A stretch of 64,000 bases of DNA from Solanum dulcamara (GCF_947179165.1 NC_077248.1:10041256-10105255), one strand, 5' to 3'; positions 37,552-49,765 are shown, counted from the first letter of the stretch. Numbers and translations are program-made. Notes: generated by a model from the sequence alone, not told the origin.

Positions 37552-38546
37552 GTTGTCATATTATTATCGTGAATTATATGAACATGAATTGATTGCATTG
37601 GTTCTGACATATTGTGTTGAGATTAAAAATGATATGAAACAAAAGGGGTCGGGTCACACGCTCCGTGGCATGTATTATGAAATAAAGGGGTCAGGCCACA
37701 CGCTCCGTGGCAGGTATTATGCAATAAAGGGGTTGGGCCACACGCTTCGTGGCAGGATATATGTATTGAGGGGACGGGCCACACGCTCCGTGGCAGGTTA
37801 CATGGACAGAAATGTTCTCTATGGGTTCTGGACTGTGATTCAGCAGATGTGTACCGATAGGACAGACATGCATCATTTCATTGCACTGCATTGCACCTTT
37901 TTGATATTTGTGACTTTGTGTTTACCCCCATATTGCTTTGTGTGCTGAACTTGACTTGGTATGATTCATTGACGAGACTATTGATGAGTATTTGTGGACT
38001 GTATTACTGTTGTTATTATACAAGTGTAGAGTTGAGTTGATTTTATGCAGGTTGTAGTTAAGGAGGTTTGGTTGTGAGGACAGGAGTACTTGTATCTATT
38101 AAGCTTTGCTTAGTTTTAGCTATCCACTTGCTGAGTACCGTGTTATTTGGTACTCACCCCTTGCTTCCACACTTGTGTAGGTTGTGAGCTCGGACCTGCT
38201 TGATCTTATACTATTTTCCACTACAGCTGAGGTTATCAATTTCGAGTGTTGAGGTAGCTGTTACATCCATCTAGCGGACACCTCTTACTCTTTTATTATG
38301 TTTTAGTCCTACTCTAGAGACAAAGACATTGTGACTATATTTTCTTTCGTACTTCGGTAATATATTAGTGGCTTGTATACGTGACAACCAGTCTTGGGGG
38401 ATTTTGGAGATTATTTATTTATTTTTGACTAAGTTAAACCTTGTTTTATCTCAATTACTTCCGCATTTAATTTTTGTTGAGTTTGAGACTGACTTGTCTC
38501 GGTGAGTTCAGATGAGTGTCATCACACCCGAATTTGGGCCGTGACA
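37552..38546 (+). repeat. Element A 5' LTR, second part
   Basis: Homologous to 43627-44580 and ends GCCGTGACA. It has four units of the 42-bp repeat where the 3' LTR has three. Confidence 0.9.
37645..37805 (+). repeat. 42-bp tandem repeat in A 5' LTR, four copies
   Basis: Units start GGGGTCGGGCCACACGCTCC at 37645, 37687, 37729 and 37770. The period is a multiple of three, so a short frame stays open through it (repeating GSGHTLRG). I do not treat it as a gene. Confidence 0.9.
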
Positions 38547-38549
38547 AAA

Positions 38550-38562
38550 TGGTATCAGAGCC
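38550..38562 (+). promoter_or_regulatory. Primer-binding site of element A
   Basis: TGGTATCAGAGCC, three bases after the LTR end, fits the 3' end of initiator Met-tRNA, the common primer of chromoviruses and many Copia elements. Confidence 0.85.
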
Positions 38563-41325
38563 CCAGGTTCATAGATCTCACATGTATACAAGCCGAGTCT
38601 AAGTAGAGTCTTGAGGATCGGTATGAAGACGTCTGTACTTATCTTTGAGAGGTTATGAGGACTTTTAGGAAATTTTCCTTTTGTTCTTTCACTTTGTATC
38701 GTTCATATAGTTGAAATGTCATCACGTGGTCTAGATCTAATTTATAGGTGGAAGTAATAAACTTATAGAAAAGGTGTATGGTTAGACTTGTAATGCACGG
38801 TGATTTTAAAAGAGTGAGTAAGGTTATGGTTCAATAAGGTACTTTGAGGATAGGGTATAGGAAGAGAAACAATGGTTTGGAGGATTATATGAACGTCTTA
38901 TATTTCAGGATAATGGTTAAGCATCGAGAACGATGGCTTGTTTGGCCTACCCGATGTTTGAAGTGGTTCTACAATTGAGAATGGTATAGTTAGGGGAATG
39001 ACTATTTTGTGAGCACTATGCCCTCAGAGACTACAAACTGTGAAGTTCATCGTGAAAAAATGAGTTACATAGTGTGTGATAAGGATGATTTTGCGCTAAT
39101 CGAGATTAGAATCTCTACATCGGTTTGATAGGGTGGATGTATATCAGGAAGAGTTATTATAAGTCTAATACCGTGGTACTTGTGATTATTTGGTTAAGAT
39201 TATGGGTTGTGTTACTTCTGCTATTGACCTTACCTACTGAAGGGTGATATCAATTTTGAGTGGAGACTAAAATACATTGATAATATATGACAGTTACGCA
39301 ATGGATAGGAAGGTGTAGACTATCTAGGTATGATCTTTACCGTGGGTATGATGTATTTAGTGGTGGATCTATCAAATTTTTATGGTGTGGTACTATTGGT
39401 ATACAAAAACAAATACATCGATTATCAAGTGTGATTACTAACTACTTAAGGAGTTAGCAGTTGTATCATCTTCTCATATGATGAGATTTGATGTTGCATT
39501 CACATTTGAAAAACAACCCAACTAGTTTGTTACTAGGAACGCTTGGGGTAAGCATTATTTATAAGAAAGATCTTAGTGGTGGATTTTGGGTATGATTAAT
39601 ACGTTTAGGTTGTGAAGTGTATCCCTAGAATTCTAACTGAGGACTTGTAACTTAACTGTAAACTCCAAGGGAGTGGATTGATATCAGAATGATAAGCTTA
39701 TGGATAAAGAAAGTAGCTGTAATTATACTTGTGTGAATGCAATTAAGAATTTTAGTGAGGGTGCGCAAAAAATTGGCTTATTCCATTGGATTTTGTTGGT
39801 ATAACTGGGTTTAAGGTGTCTTGTCGATTGAGAAGGTTTACTTCGAGATGATGGCAATGGTTATTGAGCATAATGGTAATAACAATTTGTGATGTATTAT
39901 GATCAGGACACAACCATACTTTAAGGATTTTTGGTTAAATAAATTCGATATGATAATAATGACTTGTAGGTATCTAAATTTCTGGTTTTCTACTATTTGA
40001 TGAGTGGCATAGTTGTATGGAGAGTCGTAGAATATGTTGATACACCGCTCTAATAGATTTGAAAGAATCTAAATCCATAAATAAAAATAATTAGTGGAAT
40101 GTACTATAGCCTTCGAAACAAGGTGAGAATAATGATATTTTCTCTGGTTGTAAGGGCCGAATGTATCTTCAGAGAGAGTAGAGAATTAAATTTAGTGACA
40201 CGTGGTTCTATTTATTTTGCTTTGTTTATGGTGGCAGTGTTATGTATTATTCATATGGGTTACCAATTATTGGATAAGATTTGAGAAATAACTCTATAGG
40301 CGTTTGACTCAAGTATGGTAATAAGTTCTTTTGTGGTTTCAAGTTTGGTAACTGGTATAATTAAATTTTAATGAAGGATACAATAAGATCAATGGAGAGG
40401 CGATCAATGATAGCTAAGATACGTGAATTCATAAAAGTCTTCAATATATGAGCTAATGTTGATAGATAATGGGATTGGATTACATGAATGGAATTCGAAA
40501 TTCAAGCTGTTCATTTTAAGTCTACATTATGGCAGTAGATTTCGTCAAGGTATAGATTAGTAAGCTGAGAAATGATCGATCACATTAGAGCTTGAGCAAT
40601 TGAAAATACTTGTGTAGAGTTTGGGTCTTACAGATTGTTACTTTTGATCATTAAAAGGCTTAAGAAAGGGCTTCACTTAAAATTTTGATTCAAAAGAATA
40701 AGGTTGGTAAATGAGTTAGCAAAAGGAATAAGAGTCTGATATATTAAACAATTCAAGGTATTTGAAATTTGCTTCATGGGAAGCATCTAAGAAATGATAA
40801 GAAATAAGACACTATGTGTAGATCCTTAGTTCAAAGTTGAAGATTGTACAAATTTTTGCCCTTGTGTTCAGATTTGACTATACAATGTTAATTGGTTCGA
40901 CACATACTTATGAGGGATGTAACAATGACCTTTTTGAAGTTTTTTTTTTGGTTTGAATGACAAATAATGAGGTGTCGAAGATTATGTGTTTTATGTAAGG
41001 TTAGACTCTCAAATTATGGTAGGTGACTTATAGATGCACTACAAGATGGGATATAGTTCTTCATGGTTATTAAGGATATCGAATTGGGTTGATACTACTC
41101 TATTGATGGATTATACGAACTATTGTGATGCGTTACATAGGCACTAGAGGGTAAATAGAGGTTATGTGATCATATTATATAGGATTATTCAGGTGACCAA
41201 GAACTTCTCTAAGTTTTGGTATAGAGAACAGACTGGTTGATTGTGGGTAGCAAAAAAAGAATCAAAGTGATGGAGTCAGATGAATGAAAATGTTTGATAT
41301 AAGCACTATGGGAGAAGTATCTTAT

Positions 41326-41475
41326 GTTATTCGATCTTGATTTCGTATATTCTTATGTAACTACCTATTTTGTTTTGGACATGATTTGAAGTATGATTCG
41401 TTGCCTATGCCTACATGTGTTTCTACTTTAGTGGATGGATCCCTAGTGGTTGATCGGTGTACCGATCCTGCGATA
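41326..41475 (+). pseudogene. Decayed Gypsy protease trace in element A
   Basis: Two frame-shifted stretches read LFDLDFVYSYVTTYF and, after a frame change, DSLPMPTCVSTLVDGSLVVD. They match the chromovirus protease pattern around LFDPGSTYSYV. The catalytic D-S/T-G is lost. The trace lies only about 0.85 kb before the 3' LTR, where a complete element would have integrase. Confidence 0.6.
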
Positions 41476-42317
41476 TCCTTTTGGTAGGATAGGATTCTTT
41501 TGCAAACTTGGTCATTTCAATTGTGATAGATTTGGTGTTGTTAGGGATTGTTGAAGTATAATAGTAATTTTACATGCACAATTCTTTTTATAAGAATTTA
41601 TAGAAGAGCTACCATGGATATTTACAATTGTCCAACAGTCTTAAGATTTAACTCTCGTCGGGGTCTCGTTCTGGCTATGTATGGTAGAATGTGGGGGGGC
41701 CAATGGGTCTAGTGTTACCATTCTTAAGGGTTGTTTACAATCACAACTACTAATCTACCATTTTCGATAGTTTTATTAGAAGTTTTGTATGCTTGGGTGT
41801 ATCGCTCGCTAGGAGGGTATTCAATCATTTCATTCTTTGGGTTAGATAAATCATAATCTCCAGTAATGAGTACCTAATGCCTAAAGATCAGATTTGTATA
41901 ACTTAAGATCGTGGGAAGCTTTGGTAGTGAGAATGGAATCTTGACAAAACCTGTGATGATTTGCACATTATGAGTATATGGTGGTTGTTCAAGTTCACTT
42001 CTGGTTGTAGCCGGTATTAAGAACTTCATCGTAAGTATGTGAGAAAAGACTCGCCTTGGTGATTGTGCTATGATTCAATAGGTTTCGATTCAAATTGAAT
42101 TCATGGGTTAGTTTATGGCTTGGTAATCACTCCTGATTTGTAAATCTACCAAGGTTTGATTCAAAAATTCAGTTCTTACTAGTTGATCTTGATGGAATGG
42201 TCTTAAGGAGGAGCTCACTTGGAGGGATGAACACCGACTCTAGAATATAATAACTCAAACTTTAGGTAACGTCGGCTATTCTTCCTTTTCCTTCTTTATG
42301 TTCGAGGACGAACATGA

Positions 42318-42334
42318 TTTTTAGTGGTGGATAA
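42318..42334 (+). other. Element A polypurine tract region
   Basis: TTTTTAGTGGTGGATAA directly before the 3' LTR. It is the expected place for the plus-strand primer, though only moderately purine-rich. Confidence 0.5.
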
Positions 42335-44580
42335 TGTAATGACCCGTTAGGTCATTTTGAGAACGAGTCTTCTTCCCTTCATAAAAAACTCATTCCGTAC
42401 ATTTAAATTGTAAATTTTAGACTATTCGATAACTTCATTTAATTAATTGATGGGTGATTTTAAATAATTAATTTAATTGATGGGCTAAAATGTTAATTTA
42501 TTTAATATTCTATACCACTTTTTTTATATTTATTAAAATAGGTTAGTAGGGGTTGTAAATTTTAATACATAATTAGTTTGGAAAAGGAAAAAAAATAATA
42601 AAAGAAAAGATTTTTTTATATATAATATGATGGCCTAATGCCATCAGATATAAAGAAAACAAAAAGACAGAACAGCGGCGCAGCGAAAAAAAAGAAGAAG
42701 AAGAAAAATTGGGGGAAAAAATACGGAGGAAGAAAGAAAAGAAATGGAGAAAAGAAAAATAAAGGAGAAGAGAAAAATAGGGATTTTCATTCTAAAGCGT
42801 CAAGGTAATTATTCTCATCCTTTCCATTAAATTTTTATGTGATTATGAACATATTTTTAGGGTATATTGGTGGAGAAACAATATTGAAATAAGAAAATAT
42901 GACCTTAGGGTTCTTTATATAAAATCTTGATTTGAGGGTCGTATAACGATCCATTTTAGCTGAAATTTGACATGTGAGTTTATTTTATCATGAGTGAACA
43001 TAATCGGAAAGAAAATTTCAGATTTGACTTCAATGACATAGAATGAGTTAGTTCCTGAATTTTGATATATTAAAATAGATAATTAAATATTAGGTATATT
43101 ATATTTTATGAATTACATTAAATTTATAATATTGGGGAAATTAAAACCTAACTCTAGGCTTAAAATTTGAAAATATGAGAGTTGACATGTTATTTGACGT
43201 CAACATTAAGAACTTGATTATAGATTTGGATAGGTTTTGGGTCTAGGCTAGACATATAATAATATGGGTGTTGTTAGTTTCAAAATCTTATTGTGGTTAT
43301 TTATTTGACTAGATTACATTGATTTAGAGACCCAACGAAAAGGAAAGTCTCAAGTACCGGTGTAATTGCTTGATTAATTAAGGCAAATGAATTTCTAAAC
43401 CTCAGTTTAAACTTATAGATACTTGTATTTCTATGTTATGTGTATTAGGAAGTAATGAGAATTAGACTAGATTATTGACTATATGATTGACCTTAAAAAA
43501 ATGGAGATGAGGGTAGAAAATGGTGATCTAATGACATGTATTAGTGGAATTGATATGTTATGATTGTGGATTTATTTTGGACATGTGAAATGACTATGTT
43601 GATGTGAGATAGGAAAAAATATTGTTGTTGTCATATTATTATCGTGAATTATATGAACATGAATTGATTGCATTGGTTCTGACATATTGTGTTGAGATTA
43701 AAAATGATATGAAACAAAAGGGGTCGGGCCACACGCTCCGTGGCATGTATTATAAAATAAAGGGGTCGGGCCACACGCTCCGTGGCAGGTATTATGAAAT
43801 AAAGGGGTCGGGCCACACTCTTCATGGCAGGATATATGGACAGAAATGTCCCCCATGGGTTCCGGACTGTGATTCAGCGGATGTATACCGATAGGACAGA
43901 CATGCATCATTTCATTGCACTGCATTGCACCTTTTTGATATTTGTGACTTTGTGTTTACCCCCATATTGCTTTGTGTGCTGAACTTGACTTGGTATGATT
44001 CATTGATGAGACTATTGATGAGTATTTGTGGACTGTATTACTGTTGTTATTGTACAAGTGTAGAGTTAGGCTGATTTTATGCAGGTTGTAGTTAAGGAGG
44101 TTTGGTTGTGAGGACAGGAGTACTTGTATCTATTAAGCTTTGCTTAGTTTTAGCTATCCACTTGCTGAGTACCGTGTTGTTTGGTACTCACCCCTTGCTT
44201 CCACACTTGTGTAGGTTGTGAGCCCGGACCTGCTTGATCTTATACTGTTTTCCACTACAGCTGAGGTTATCAATTTCGAGTGTTGAGGTAGCTGTTACAT
44301 CTATCTAGCGGACACCTCTTACTCTTTTATTATGTTTTAGTCCTACTCTAGAGACAAAGACATTGTGACTATATTTTCTTTCGTACTTCGGTAATATATT
44401 AGTGGCTTGTATACGTGACAACCAGTCTTGGGGGATTTTGGAGATTATTTATTTATTTTTGACTAAGTTAAACCTTGTTTTATCTCAATTACTTCTGCAT
44501 TTAATTTCCATTGAGTTTTAGGATGACTTGTCTCGGTGGGTTGAGATGAGTGTCATCACACCCGAATTTGGGTCGTGACA
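42335..44580 (+). repeat. Element A 3' LTR, complete
   Basis: 2,246 bp from TGTAATGACC to GTCGTGACA. It is the only intact LTR of this element and contains three 42-bp repeat units (43720-43830). Confidence 0.95.
43720..43830 (+). repeat. 42-bp tandem repeat in A 3' LTR, three copies
   Basis: Units start at 43720, 43762 and 43804. One copy fewer than in the 5' LTR. Confidence 0.9.
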
Positions 44581-44585
44581 GTAGC
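44581..44585. repeat. Target duplication of element A, right copy
   Basis: GTAGC, which fits the uninterrupted Copia codons. The left copy is GTAGT. Confidence 0.75.
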
Positions 44586-44790
44586 AACAATAGACTGTTT
44601 TGTAGATCAACATGATATAGCAATTCCTCCGTGTGTAAATAAATATTCTGTCTGAGATCGAATTTTATGTGGGTCTGATAAATAACCTACATCTGCATAA
44701 CCAATAAGGTCTGCACAACCTTTATTAGTATAAAACAAACTTATATCAATAGTACCCTTTTAGGTATCGCAAAATATGCCTGATGTTGTT
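44586..44790 (-). pseudogene. Element D linker and first half of RNase H, decayed
   Basis: Minus-strand sequence continuous with the RT frame upstream and with the RNase H half at 1330-1702. It is broken by stops and small shifts. The codons next to the insertion site read QSIVATSSNHAE, the usual Copia RNase H entry. Confidence 0.65.
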
Positions 44791-45564
44791 TCAATGCCTT
44801 CGCATTGAGGATGAACTATACTTTGCCAGTAAATTAATAAAAAATATTATATCAGGTCTGGTTGCATTAGCAAGATACATAAGTGCACCAATAGCACTGA
44901 AATATGTTACCTCAGGATCAAGAAGTTCTTCATCCTCTTGTGGAGGTCGAAATGAATCTTTTTCCACTTCAAGTGATCGAATAACCATTAGAGTACTTAA
45001 TGGATGTGATTTGTCCATGTAAAATAGTTTTAAAATTTTCTCAGTGTAGGCAGATTGGTGAACAAAAACCCTATCTGCTAAATGTTCAATTTGCAGACCT
45101 AGACAAAGTTTTGTTTTTTCAAGTTCTTTCATCTCAAATTCTTTCATCTCAAATTCTTTCTTTAGATATGCAATCGCCTTTTGGACCTCTTCAGGGGTTC
45201 CATTGAGATTTATGTCATCAACATAAATGGCGAGTATAACAAACTCTGATTTTGTTTTCTTAATAAAAATACATAGACAAATGACATCATATATATATCC
45301 TTCATTTATCAAGTACGCGCTAAGGCGATTATACCACATACGCCCTAATTGTTTCAGATCGTATAATGATCTTTGCAGTTTCATTGAGTACATCTCCCGA
45401 GATTTAGTACATGCTTCAGACAATTTTAATCCTTCTGAAATTTTTATGTAAATTTTATTATCAAGTGAATCATAAAGGTAAGCTGTAACTACATCCATTA
45501 GATGTATTTCAAGATTTTTATATACAACTAAGCTGATGAGATATCGAAAAGTTATTCCATCCAT
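44791..45564 (-). pseudogene. Element D Copia reverse transcriptase
   Basis: 257 codons open, with the RT landmarks DVVTAYLYDSLDNKIYI, SLYDLKQLGRMWY and the catalytic YVDD at residues 114-117. It lacks the first part of the domain, which lies upstream with stop codons, and its stop at 44791 is premature. A 15-bp triplication near 45124-45160 repeats the residues EFEMK. Confidence 0.85.
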
Positions 45565-46430
45565 AACAGGTGAATATGTTTCTTCATAGTTGACCTCGGG
45601 TCTTTGAGATAATCCTTGTGCAACAAGGTGTGCCTTGTATCTTACAATTTCATTTCTCTCATTTCATTTTCACACAAAAATCCATTTATAGCCAACTGGT
45701 TTTACACCTTCAGGGGTTTGGACTACAGGTCCAAAAACCTCATGTTTAGCAAGTGAGTCTAATTCTGATTGAATTGTCTTTTGCCATTTTGGTCAATCAT
45801 ATCTACGTCGACATTATTTGATGAAATTAGGCTCAAATATTTCATTATCTTGTATGAGGTTAATTGCAACATTATATGCAAAAATATTATCCACCGTAAT
45901 TTTTGATCGATCTAAATGTATCTCATCACTGGTAGAACTTATTGAAAGTTCTTCATTCACTTGAGTCTCGGTTCACTGATTTCTTTAGGAATATCAGGAT
46001 TACTCAAATCTTGACCTTCTTGAGGAGGTTCTGTTGTAGTATCATCTCTATTATTCCTCACGCTTCTTTTTCTAGGATTTTTATCCTTTGAACCCAATGG
46101 TCTACCACGCTTCAGGAGTGCTTGGAATTTAGAAGCTATGATACTAGTAGATGGTCCTTTTGGGACATCAATTCGGATAGGCACATTCACTGTAGGGATA
46201 TGTGACTTAGTTATCCATTTCAAATTAGTAATTACATCTGGCATTTGATTTGCAATTTTTTATAAGTGGATGATCTTCTGGACCTCCTGCTCACATGTGC
46301 GGGTGCGTGGATCAAAATGACATAGTAGCAATTTCTTTTGTGGGTTCCTTTTTCTCTTCTCCTAATGGCGAAAAAGTTATTTCATCAAACCGACAATCTG
46401 CAAATCGAGCAGTGAATAAGTCTTCAGTCA
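45565..46430 (-). pseudogene. Element D integrase tail and RT start, decayed
   Basis: Begins abruptly after gag with sequence that normally follows the integrase core. It continues through the basic RLKRGRPLGSKDKNPRKR-type linker (here LLKRGRPLGSKDKNPRKR, within 45957-46244) to the first RT motifs (YKWIFV, LVAQG). Several stops break it. Confidence 0.7.
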
Positions 46431-46434
46431 ATGC

Positions 46435-46721
46435 TTATGGAAGCACGACCAACTTTAGGTGGTCATATCTTTCTTTTAAATTTTTCCATAGTTTAAGAGG
46501 GTCTTTTAATATGAGATATTGTAATTTTAACTCCTCGTCAAGATGGTGGCGGAGAAATACCATGGATTTGACACGATCTTGACTAGATGTCGTAGTGTCA
46601 TCTTTGATGGTGTCTGCCAGACCCATCGATTATAGATGTATTTCGGCATCTAGTGCTAATGATGAGTAGGTTTTTCAGATATGTCAAGAGAAACAAATTT
46701 AAGTTTAGAAATATTAGACAT
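46435..46721 (-). pseudogene. Element D gag remnant
   Basis: Starts at the Met of MSNISKLKF and contains the Copia gag pattern (HLDEELKLQYL...DPLKLWKNLKERYDH). It is interrupted by stops near 46640-46660 and ends where the internal deletion joins it to integrase-tail sequence. Confidence 0.75.
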
Positions 46722-46787
46722 TTTAAGAAAATAAAATTCTTACCCATTTTGTTACCTTCTTAAAAAAATAACTCAAAGTGATGGAGG

Positions 46788-46802
46788 CTCGTGCTGATAA
46801 CC
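46788..46802 (-). promoter_or_regulatory. Primer-binding site of element D
   Basis: Minus-strand GGTTATCAGCACGAG next to the 5' LTR end, a primer-site form common in plant Copia elements. Confidence 0.65.
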
Positions 46803-47028
46803 TGTTATGAAATAAACTAACTCAGTAAATTAATTAAAAAGAGATATATAGTGAGAGATAGAGAGATTGAGAGGACATGAAAGTATTGCGTGTGTTCTCT
46901 GTCTCTTCTTACATTTCGTAAAATTTTGCCTATTATATAGGTACAAGAAGAAGAGAGCAATTTGCCCAAATTGTTAAATTGTCACGTGGGTAGGTCCCAC
47001 TTGAAAAAAGACATTCAATAATATAATA
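46803..47028 (-). repeat. Element D 5' LTR
   Basis: 226 bp, the partner of 835-1059. A pentamer GTAGA follows at 47029-47033. Confidence 0.8.
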
Positions 47029-47033
47029 GTAGA

Positions 47034-47836
47034 AGTCAACTTCTTCCCCCTAGATGTTTCCTCAACTATTTGCATCCACCATAATTTCATATGCTCTTTA
47101 CATACATCCCATCCCCTCCACCTTTCTCTCTTTTTCTCACCCTCTCTAACTATTCTTTTGCTTTTTCTTCTTTTTTTCAAGTCCCAAATATTCCGATGAA
47201 GTTCCATTTATTCTGAAGAAAAAAAACGGAATTGGCTTTTCTCCGGTAAAAAAATGTTTTCGTTTTTTTTTGTAATTGTGATAAATGTTTATTAATCGGA
47301 AGGAAATGAGGATTTAGCTTGGGTGGACAATAATGGTGTACTGTCAATGTCGGTGAAAAGGATAAGATTAGATGGAGAAGAATAAAGGAGTGGGACGATG
47401 GTTTATTTGTGTGGTTGGCGTGGGCGCTAGCGCCAGCGAAAAGGGAAAATAGGCTCACACGGAGAAGAAGACTGAAGGAGGGGGCATTAATTAAAAAAAT
47501 TAATTTTTATTTTTTAAAAATTCTTTTTGGATTATTTAAATAGAGTTTTTAAAAAATTAGATCCAATGGCCACATGTCATCATTTCCTTGATACATCTTC
47601 TATGTTTTTGCTTTTGAGAAACACGCAATTTTGTTTTTCAATTGATTATCATTTTATGTCTAATAGGTATAAATTTTTTAAAGTTAAAATGTTCAATACG
47701 TACAAATTTAAATTGAGATGCCTAAATGAAATAGGTAAATAACTTTAAGAAACCGTATATTAATTAAGCCTTAAAAATAATAATATTTGAATTTATGACA
47801 TAAATATTGTAGGAACTATGTTATGCCCTAGCTATA
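47034..47836. other. Unassigned right flank of the nest
   Basis: A CT-rich to AT-rich stretch. A 93-codon minus-strand frame at 47177-47458 has no recognisable domain. I see nothing else that can be supported. Confidence 0.4.
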
Positions 47837-48106
47837 CCTTATAAAAGGTAGTTGGAAGGCTGTGCCTAGTGGCCATTGACATGGAGATGTCTGATGGTTA
47901 CTTTGTTCCTGGCTTGCCAGTACCTCTCACTTTTCTTTCATTAAAGCACAAGTTATGCCTTATAAAAGGTAGTTGGAAGGTAGTGGCCATTGAAATGGAC
48001 ATGTCTGATGGTCACTTTGTTCCTCACTTGACAGCACCCCCACTTTTTTTTTTCCGTTAAAGTACAAGTTATGCCCATTCAACTGTCTTTATAAGGTATA
48101 ACTTAT
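47837..48106. repeat. Tandem pair of about 121 bp with inverted ends
   Basis: Two direct units begin CCTTATAAAAGGTAGTTGGA at 47837 and 47958. The second is flanked by inverted copies of an AGTTATGCCTTATAAA-type sequence (47951 and about 48090-48106), as in a foldback or MITE element. Confidence 0.7.
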
Positions 48107-48888
48107 GCTGAAAAATTAGTGTACTTATTCGCGTTTCGCATGGTCATGAAAAAAATTGGTATATAATAAATAAATCCTTGCTAATTAAGCACCTTTTTCA
48201 TGATTTTTAATATCCAACACAATTTTGTTTTTAAAGTTAACAATGATATACTCCATTAAATTAGTGTATACAAATTAAATTGTATGAGAAAAACAAACAA
48301 TTAAAAAAAAAAAAGACAAATGACACAGAGATAAAAATTGTGCACTGATTTGGTGATTAATCCCCGTGAAACTGTGCAAAGGAAAAGCTCAAGAAATGTG
48401 AAATATTCTCGAACTCTAGTCTAGCTATAAAAGAGGCAAAAAAAAAAAAAATTGTCACATGTACATTTCACCAAAATGAAGAGACTGTTTGGATCGATTT
48501 AAAAAAAAAAAGTGGGAGACCAATTAAAATTAGTTTTTTTTTGTAAATTTTAACTTATTTTAAATAATTTTTTGATTTGTCAAACACTTTCAAAAATTAA
48601 AAAACAACTTAAATGTTGGTCAACAGGCTCTCTGTCTTTCGACTGAAACTCCAACATTTTTACATATTAATTAGGAAAGGTAAGTGAAACAAAAAATAGT
48701 TGCAGTCTCCCCAAATTTCACATTGAAACAATAATAATAATAATAATAAAACACAAGAGTATAAAAATAAGAGGAGAAGAATACAAAAAAGATGATAGAT
48801 TCTTCGCCTTAGGGAGTGCAAAGTAACTTAAATATCTATATTTATATGCTTATTAATTGTTTAAACTAATAAATAGTTACAAGCTATC
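48107..48888. other. AT-rich DNA between inverted repeats
   Basis: No gene seen. It lies between the tandem pair and its inverted copy and contains a short ATA tract near 48730. Confidence 0.4.
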
Positions 48889-48965
48889 AAAAAGAGGGGG
48901 TGCTGGCAAGCGAGGAACAAAGTGACCATCAGACATGTCCCATGTAAATGGCTACTACCTTCTAA
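48889..48965. repeat. Inverted copy of the 121-bp unit
   Basis: About 75 bp reverse-complementary to 47975-48050, including GAGGAACAAAGTGACCATCA. With the units at 47837-48106 it forms a long inverted repeat around 0.8 kb. Confidence 0.75.
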
Positions 48966-49765
48966 CCTGCCGGGAGATAAATCAACTCTGAGAATTGACA
49001 CACGCATAGGCATCAGTGTTTCTTTTGTTTAACAACTGGGGGAAAACACCGGGCAAACCACCCCCTTTAAACAACAATCTTCTGATTACAGAAGTGGTTT
49101 AGGGTTTATCACAAATCGTGTGCAATTTCAGCTCCACACCCCCAATGGTAAACTTTGAACTTTTGCTTTAAAATTTAAAGGACTATGTTTCTTATTGAAT
49201 ATCCGATGTGGGAAATGTAACCGTCAGCGCTTCAAGGAGGCGACAGAGCATTTATTATACAGTAACTTTAGTCCATTAGAGTGGTTTTATGATTACATTC
49301 ATGTAGAGAAGGCAATTTGATTAAACTTTTAGATTTGGTTTGTAGCTATAATAAGATTAAATTTATATCAAAATTATGAGATTATCTATTCTCAAGGATA
49401 GGATCGATCTATTTTTCTATTTTTTTGTTGGAGTCAGTTTGTAAGCAATTCAATTAGTTCCACATGGTACTTGCTACGTCCATCAATGTTCGGACAAATG
49501 AAGGATATGAGAATGCACATGATTTGTGTTGATGCGACGAAATTATCTATTTTGACTAGTCACAAGATTCTACTCTTAAAATAACTTGATTTTTAACTCT
49601 CATTCATACTTAATGTAGTCTCATGTTTCAAAAGAATAGGTCTACTCTATTTATTATTGAAAGATTTTCAAGAATAGATATATGTTACATTTTCAAGACG
49701 TCCATCAAGTGAAAAGTGTGAGAGATTGCATAAATCCAAACCTCATACACTGCTCAAATTCTGGG
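48966..49765. other. Unassigned intergenic DNA
   Basis: No coding frame, RNA gene or repeat that I can name. Confidence 0.4.

Larger units (their letters stand above)
38547..42334 (+). other. Element A internal region
   Basis: 3.8 kb without an intact ORF. It opens with the primer site and a leader of a type known from Tekay-like elements, and closes with 'gttcgaggacgaacatg' and a purine run. The only coding trace I recognise is the protease relic at 41326-41475. Confidence 0.75.
1708..44580 (+). mobile_element. Non-autonomous Gypsy element A (LARD-like)
   Basis: Plus-strand element with 2.25-kb LTRs that start TGTAATGACCCG and end GTCGTGACA. A primer site TGGTATCAGAGCC (38550) fits initiator Met-tRNA. 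A 'gttcgaggacgaac' block and purine run lie before the 3' LTR. I know this termini set from Solanaceae chromovirus (Tekay-type) Gypsy elements. The 3.8-kb internal region has no intact ORF, only a decayed protease trace near its 3' end. It inserted into element D's RNase H. Its 5' LTR was later invaded by element C and lost about 1 kb. By eye the two LTRs differ at roughly 3 percent of sites. Confidence 0.85.
835..47028 (-). mobile_element. Copia LTR retrotransposon D, outermost shell
   Basis: A Copia element on the minus strand, split by the 42.9-kb element A. It has short LTRs (835-1059 and 46803-47028), a primer site next to the right LTR (46788-46802), gag remains, RT with a YVDD motif and RNase H. 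The domain order on the minus strand, with RT and RNase H at the end, is that of Copia. Without the insertion it would be only about 3.3 kb. Gag runs straight into sequence that normally lies downstream of integrase, so zinc knuckle, protease and most of integrase were deleted. It could not have moved on its own proteins. It is the oldest layer of the nest. Confidence 0.85.

Noticed and set aside
37475..37948. 157-codon frame with GSGHTLRG repeats
   Set aside because: It is the 42-bp LTR repeat read in phase, and in the 3' LTR the frame differs in length.
835..47028. Endogenous pararetrovirus sequence
   Set aside because: All pol fragments sit in LTR elements with Copia or Gypsy domain order, integrase and target duplications. 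No movement protein or coat region of that virus family was seen.
47177..47458. 93-codon minus-strand gene
   Set aside because: No recognisable domain, no supporting exon structure, and it reads through CT-rich repeats.
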